Assembly (NCBI GenBank): GCA_965216695.1
Contig: OZ244212.1
Span: 4,402,001 to 4,466,000 of the forward strand
Reading direction: 5' to 3'
DNA: 64,000 nucleotides
Origin: G965216695 sp965216695
GTDB lineage: Bacteria > Pseudomonadota > Gammaproteobacteria > Pseudomonadales > Azotimanducaceae
A program made the translations under genes and the position numbers. The notes beneath the pieces were generated by a model. That model saw nothing but the letters and a program-made list of their open reading frames with translations. It did no database searches and had not been told where the DNA came from. Of this stretch, positions 60,515 through 64,000 are shown piece by piece; position 1 is the stretch's first letter; every line of letters begins with the position of its first letter.

Positions 60515-62026
60515 TCAGCCTTTCCGCGACAAACGGGTGACGGCTTCGTCGTAGGCGTCCGCAAACGCCTGCAGAAACGCGTCATTGTCCGCGAGGTTGT
60601 CCCTATAGTATGCCTTGTAGGCGTCCCAATACTTCGATTTTTCGAGCAGACCAAAGCCGATTCCTTTGCCGGCGGTCTCCTGGACGCGTTGTTCGAGCGT
60701 ATCGGGCGCGAGGCGCTCCTTTACCGTATCGAACGCAGCGCGGAATGCGGACAGCATGGCAAGCTCGTGCGTTGCCAGATCGGCGACGGTGTCGGTAGCG
60801 GCGGACACCGGGTCCAGAAAACTACGGCGTGGATGCACAAACAGCAGGTCGAGGGCATCCAGCGCGTTGGTGGACGCTTTGATGGGGTTGTTGTTCTCGG
60901 CCGCTAGAATGGTGCGCACCAGGCGCATCTGATTCTTGACTTCTGCGCGCGCCCGATTCATATCGATCAAGCCGTCGAGCAGAATACGTAACACCTCGCC
61001 AATCGCCCGCTGCGCCTCGGGGGTGAGTGGTGTGTCCTGATCAAGACCAAGACCCGAGAGCAGATGGCCGAGCGTGCCCGATACCGGCGGAGCGGCCCCC
61101 GTCGACCCTTCCGAAGTGGAGAGGTTTTCGGGTGGGCCCGCAGCGGGTGGATCCGGCGGCAGTTGGTCGGGCCGGTGATCGGGCAATGACTGTGGCAGCG
61201 GGTCCGGGGGTTGCGAAACGTCCTGCTGCGGGGCCGGTACGTCCACGCCACTGGTGTCGCCGAGCATGGCCAACGGGTCTGCGTTGGCTGCGTTTGCCTC
61301 GGGTGCGCGCTCGCTCTTAGGAGCGGCTTCGGACTCACCGGTTGCACCCAGACCGCGCGCCCACGTCGGCACATCGTCCATCAACGGGTCAGCTGATGGT
61401 GGCGTTTCGGGCGCGACCGGCGCTTCGGGATCGGGTTCCGAACGTGGCGCAACGAACGCTTCTTCGAGGACGGACTCGGATGGATCGCGCGAGTCGGTGC
61501 CTTGTGAAGGCGGTGCCGGGTCTGGGGACGATTGCGGATTCAGCAGGGCATCCAACGGGTCCACCGGAGCGGCCGAGCTTGCCGGCAGCTCGACCCCGGG
61601 TGATGCCACGGGTGTCTCGTCGGCAGGCAGGTCCTTTAGCGCATTCGGCAGGTCGTTCAGAATGTCGTGTCCGCCGGTGTCGGCGCCGCTGGTGGCCAGG
61701 AGGTCGCCCACCGGGGTTTCGGTCTGTTGAATGTCGACGCGTAGCACGTAGGTGCCGATGCGCAATTCGTCGCCCGAGGACAGCGCACGGCTCGACTTGG
61801 TCGCCATCGGTTCGCCGTTGGCGACAATGCCGTTGGTGCTTCGGTCAATCAGCATGAAATCGGAGTCTCTGCGAACAATCTCGGCGTGATTGTTGGAGAT
61901 AATGCGCTGAGGGTCTTCCAGAACGATGTCGTTGGCTGCCTGACGTCCAATGCGCAACTGCGATCCGTGCATCTCAAAGCTGCGGTGGGAGCCGTCGCCC
62001 GCTACGACATTTACGCGCAACCTCAT
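60515..62026 (-). CDS. tagH: FHA-domain type VI secretion protein TagH
   Basis: 503 aa. N-terminal FHA domain (about residues 5-105): LRIGRQAANDIVLEDP, NNHAEIVRRD and STNGIVANGEP, the usual phosphothreonine-binding loops. A long Pro/Asp/Ser-rich linker (about 120-325) leads to the helical C-terminal domain (about 325-503) with AIGEVLRILLDGLIDMNRARAEVKNQMR, the TagH/VasC signature. FHA proteins are the partner of PpkA-type kinases, here encoded at 48836-50944. First gene of the minus-strand tss operon, divergent from vgrG across 125 bases. Confidence 0.94.
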   Translation of the reverse strand: MRLRVNVVAGDGSHRSFEMHGSQLRIGRQAANDIVLEDPQRIISNNHAEIVRRDSDFMLIDRSTNGIVANGEPMATKSSRALSSGDELRIGTYVLRVDIQQTETPVGDLLATSGADTGGHDILNDLPNALKDLPADETPVASPGVELPASSAAPVDPLDALLNPQSSPDPAPPSQGTDSRDPSESVLEEAFVAPRSEPDPEAPVAPETPPSADPLMDDVPTWARGLGATGESEAAPKSERAPEANAANADPLAMLGDTSGVDVPAPQQDVSQPPDPLPQSLPDHRPDQLPPDPPAAGPPENLSTSEGSTGAAPPVSGTLGHLLSGLGLDQDTPLTPEAQRAIGEVLRILLDGLIDMNRARAEVKNQMRLVRTILAAENNNPIKASTNALDALDLLFVHPRRSFLDPVSAATDTVADLATHELAMLSAFRAAFDTVKERLAPDTLEQRVQETAGKGIGFGLLEKSKYWDAYKAYYRDNLADNDAFLQAFADAYDEAVTRLSRKG

Positions 62027-62151
62027 GATTACCCCGGCCGGTGAGCCTCTCCGAGCACGATCCAGCGGTGATTCGGGGCGGAAATCATGGTGGAAATGGT
62101 AACCGATTTCACGTTGAATGTTGTCGTTGGGAAGCAGTTTTCAGAGGGCGC

Positions 62152-64000
62152 ATGGCCACGGTTCTGGACCAGAAGTCGCGATCGATGGAGATCGGCACAG
62201 CCCTTGGTGACAACGTGTTGGCGTTCCGCGAGATGCACTACCGCGAACGTCTCGGTCAGCTCTTCGAACTCAACGTCACTGTGGTCACGGAACTGCTCGA
62301 GGTCGAGCCCAACGATTTACTCGGCACGAACGCATCCATCCGGATCAGCGGATTCTCCCGTGAGGGGAATCGGTTCTTCAACGGATACATCACGCAGGTA
62401 CGTGACGCGGGTTTCGAAGGCCGCCTTCATGTGTACGAGCTCGAACTGCGTCCGTGGTTGTGGTTTCTGACCCAAACGTCCGACTGCCGAATCTTCCAGG
62501 AGAAGTCGGTGCCGACCATCATCACCGACATCTTCAAGGAGCATGGATATCAGTTCGACCAACGCCTCACCCGCACCTACCGCACCTGGGAATACTGCGT
62601 CCAGTATCGTGAGACAGATTTCAATTTTGTAAGTCGCCTGATGGAACAGGAGGGCATCTACTACTATTTCACGCACACCAACGGCGAACACCGCGTTGTG
62701 CTGGCAGATGACATGGCGTCGCATTCGCCCGCGCCGAAATACGAGAACGTGCGTTTCTGGCCCCCCGGTAACACGAGCGAACGTGAAGAAGATCACCTGT
62801 ATGCGTGGCAGCGTAATTCAGCGTTTCAACCGGCGTCGGTGGTACTCAATGCGTTCGATTTCAAACAGCCACGCAAGAACCTGTTGTCGTCGGCTACTGC
62901 GTCGGCGCGCCACGAACGCGACAGCTTCGAAGTATTCGATTATGAAGACGAGTTCAAAGAAACGACGGACGGGCAGTTTTACGCCACCACACGCCTACAG
63001 GAGCGGCGCGTGGGTAACGACACCATCGTCGGCGAAGGCAATGCGGCGGGACTGTTTGCCGGTTGTACTTTCACTCTGTCAGATCATCCGCTACCCAGTC
63101 TGGACAAAAAGGAGTACCTCGTTACCGCCGCCGAGATCGAAGTGATTGGCGACGCGTATCAGAACGTCGGCTCCGCTGCCGCCGAAGAGTTCGTGTGTCG
63201 CCTGGAAACGATCTTTGGGGACTCCCAGGCCGATCCGTTCCGTCCTCCGCGGGTTACGCCGAAACCCGAGATTCGAGGGGTACAAACCGCGATTGTGACC
63301 GGAAAGGCCGGCGAAGAGATCTACACGGACGAGTATGGGCGGATCAAGGTGCTGTTCCCGTGGGATCGCTACGCCAAAGCGGACGAGACCAGTTCGTGCT
63401 GGATTCGGGTGGCCAGGACCATTGCCGGCAAGGGGTGGGGACAGGTTGCGACACCGCGCATCGGTCAGGAGGTGATCGTCGAATTCATCGACGGTGACCC
63501 GGATCGGCCCCTCGTAACCGGATCGGTATACAACGGCGACAACCCCGTCCCCTACGAACTGCCGAAGTTCTCGACGATTTCGGGTACGAAAACCAATTCG
63601 TCCAAAGGCGGCGACGGCTTCAACGAGTACCGCTTCGAAGACAAGAAGGGCGAGGAGCAGATCTTCGTGAATGCGGAGAAAAACTACGACCTGAGGATAG
63701 GGAACGACCGGTTCGAATCGGTGGGCAACGATCGTCACCTGACGGTGGAAAACGATAAAAACGAGCATGTGAAAGCGAACCGGATCGAGACGGTCGATGC
63801 AAATCACACGGAAGAAATCGGTAGCAATCTCGATTTGACGGTGAAGGGCAATGACGCCAAGAGCGTGGACGGTAAGTTGTCGCTGAAGGTGACCGGCGAT
63901 GTTGGGCACAAGTTCGAGAGCAACCACTCGGAAGACGTGTCCGGCGATGCCTACTACCGTGCAGCAAATATCGTGATAGAAGCGGATACGAACATCACCG
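62152..64000 (+). CDS. vgrG: Type VI secretion spike protein VgrG (TssI), truncated by the right edge
   Basis: At least 616 aa, start ATG with GAGGG upstream. N-terminal gp27/gp44-like base (about 1-370: FREMHYRERLGQLFELNVTV, then LMEQEGIYYYFTH), then the gp5 OB-fold from about residue 385 with DEYGRIKVLFPWDR and RIGQEVIVEFIDGDPDRPLVTGSVYN. From about residue 480 a needle of short repeats (GNDRHLTVENDKNEHV) begins. No stop is reached by 64000. An effector extension may lie beyond the edge. Divergent from tagH. Confidence 0.95.
   Translation, partial: MATVLDQKSRSMEIGTALGDNVLAFREMHYRERLGQLFELNVTVVTELLEVEPNDLLGTNASIRISGFSREGNRFFNGYITQVRDAGFEGRLHVYELELRPWLWFLTQTSDCRIFQEKSVPTIITDIFKEHGYQFDQRLTRTYRTWEYCVQYRETDFNFVSRLMEQEGIYYYFTHTNGEHRVVLADDMASHSPAPKYENVRFWPPGNTSEREEDHLYAWQRNSAFQPASVVLNAFDFKQPRKNLLSSATASARHERDSFEVFDYEDEFKETTDGQFYATTRLQERRVGNDTIVGEGNAAGLFAGCTFTLSDHPLPSLDKKEYLVTAAEIEVIGDAYQNVGSAAAEEFVCRLETIFGDSQADPFRPPRVTPKPEIRGVQTAIVTGKAGEEIYTDEYGRIKVLFPWDRYAKADETSSCWIRVARTIAGKGWGQVATPRIGQEVIVEFIDGDPDRPLVTGSVYNGDNPVPYELPKFSTISGTKTNSSKGGDGFNEYRFEDKKGEEQIFVNAEKNYDLRIGNDRFESVGNDRHLTVENDKNEHVKANRIETVDANHTEEIGSNLDLTVKGNDAKSVDGKLSLKVTGDVGHKFESNHSEDVSGDAYYRAANIVIEADTNIT

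Noticed and set aside
62027..62151. A sigma-54 promoter between tagH and vgrG
   Set aside because: No GG-N10-GC core with the expected flanks could be identified.

Overview
The window looks like a piece of a high-GC Gram-negative chromosome, most likely a free-living gammaproteobacterium. The evidence is many outer-membrane-type lipoproteins, a type VI secretion locus, Tat and Sec signals, class I fumarase, uvrB, and catabolic genes (acyl-CoA synthetase, enoyl-CoA hydratase, LLM flavin oxidoreductase, D-aminoacylase-like amidohydrolase) beside a ferredoxin-linked 2-oxoacid oxidoreductase. No rRNA or other decisive taxonomic marker is present, so the placement is inference. Coding density is high and no gap between genes exceeds about 300 bases. 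The longest non-coding stretches are 20758-21039, 35212-35474, 11550-11770, 31243-31462 and 44360-44571; apart from the sites listed I saw nothing in them.

Layout. 1-5.1 kb: an overlapping plus-strand trio (DUF4956-type membrane protein, beta-propeller-like lipoprotein, alpha/beta hydrolase with a Cys in the nucleophile position) faces a minus-strand trio (enoyl-CoA hydratase, polytopic membrane protein, CotH-like secreted protein). 5.2-11.5 kb: argE-like deacetylase, lipoprotein dipeptidase, class I fumarase, a 24-codon ORF, a Tat-exported flavin-reductase-fold protein, an HODM/DUF3445 protein and an SDR lacking the catalytic Tyr. 11.8-16.1 kb: a signalling operon of histidine kinase, double-receiver response regulator and TPR/TonB-domain protein. 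16.1-29.7 kb: glycine-zipper lipoprotein, LLM oxidoreductase, korAB, an acidic small protein, uvrB, S33 hydrolase, acyl-CoA synthetase, MFS transporter, amidohydrolase and an NTF2/SnoaL-fold Tat protein. At 29.87 kb sits tRNA-Val(GAC), followed by a 2.4-kb patch of small, atypical, poorly conserved genes with a probable frameshift.

32.3-35.2 kb: an NrtR-type regulator (degenerate Nudix domain plus C-terminal winged helix) is divergent from an SPFH/band-7 protein and an NAD-kinase-like protein. The shared intergenic region carries two copies of GTGAC-N5-GACAC, the likely operator. 35.5-38.5 kb: a secreted beta-helix protein, a secreted unknown and a Rieske ferredoxin.

38.5-48.7 kb holds the most interesting system. 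A short CPBP glutamic-type intramembrane protease resembling the JDVT-CTERM processing protease MrtJ lies in one minus-strand operon with an outer-membrane beta-barrel and a 1468-aa triheme lipoprotein built of PKD/CSPG-like repeats. Divergent to it is a 1360-aa exported protein with an N-terminal CX4CH motif, seven PKD-like repeats and a C-terminal Gly-Gly-Cys / hydrophobic / poly-Arg tail of the JDVT-CTERM type. This reads as a self-contained enzyme-plus-substrate surface-sorting locus tied to c-type cytochromes.

48.8-64 kb: a type VI secretion locus with threonine-phosphorylation control. It has a PpkA-like Ser/Thr kinase fused to a formylglycine-generating-enzyme-like domain, two envelope proteins, the minus-strand operon tagH-tssJ-tssK-tssL-tssM-tagF, and divergent vgrG running off the right edge. 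The sheath, baseplate, ClpV and Hcp genes are not in the window and are presumably further right.
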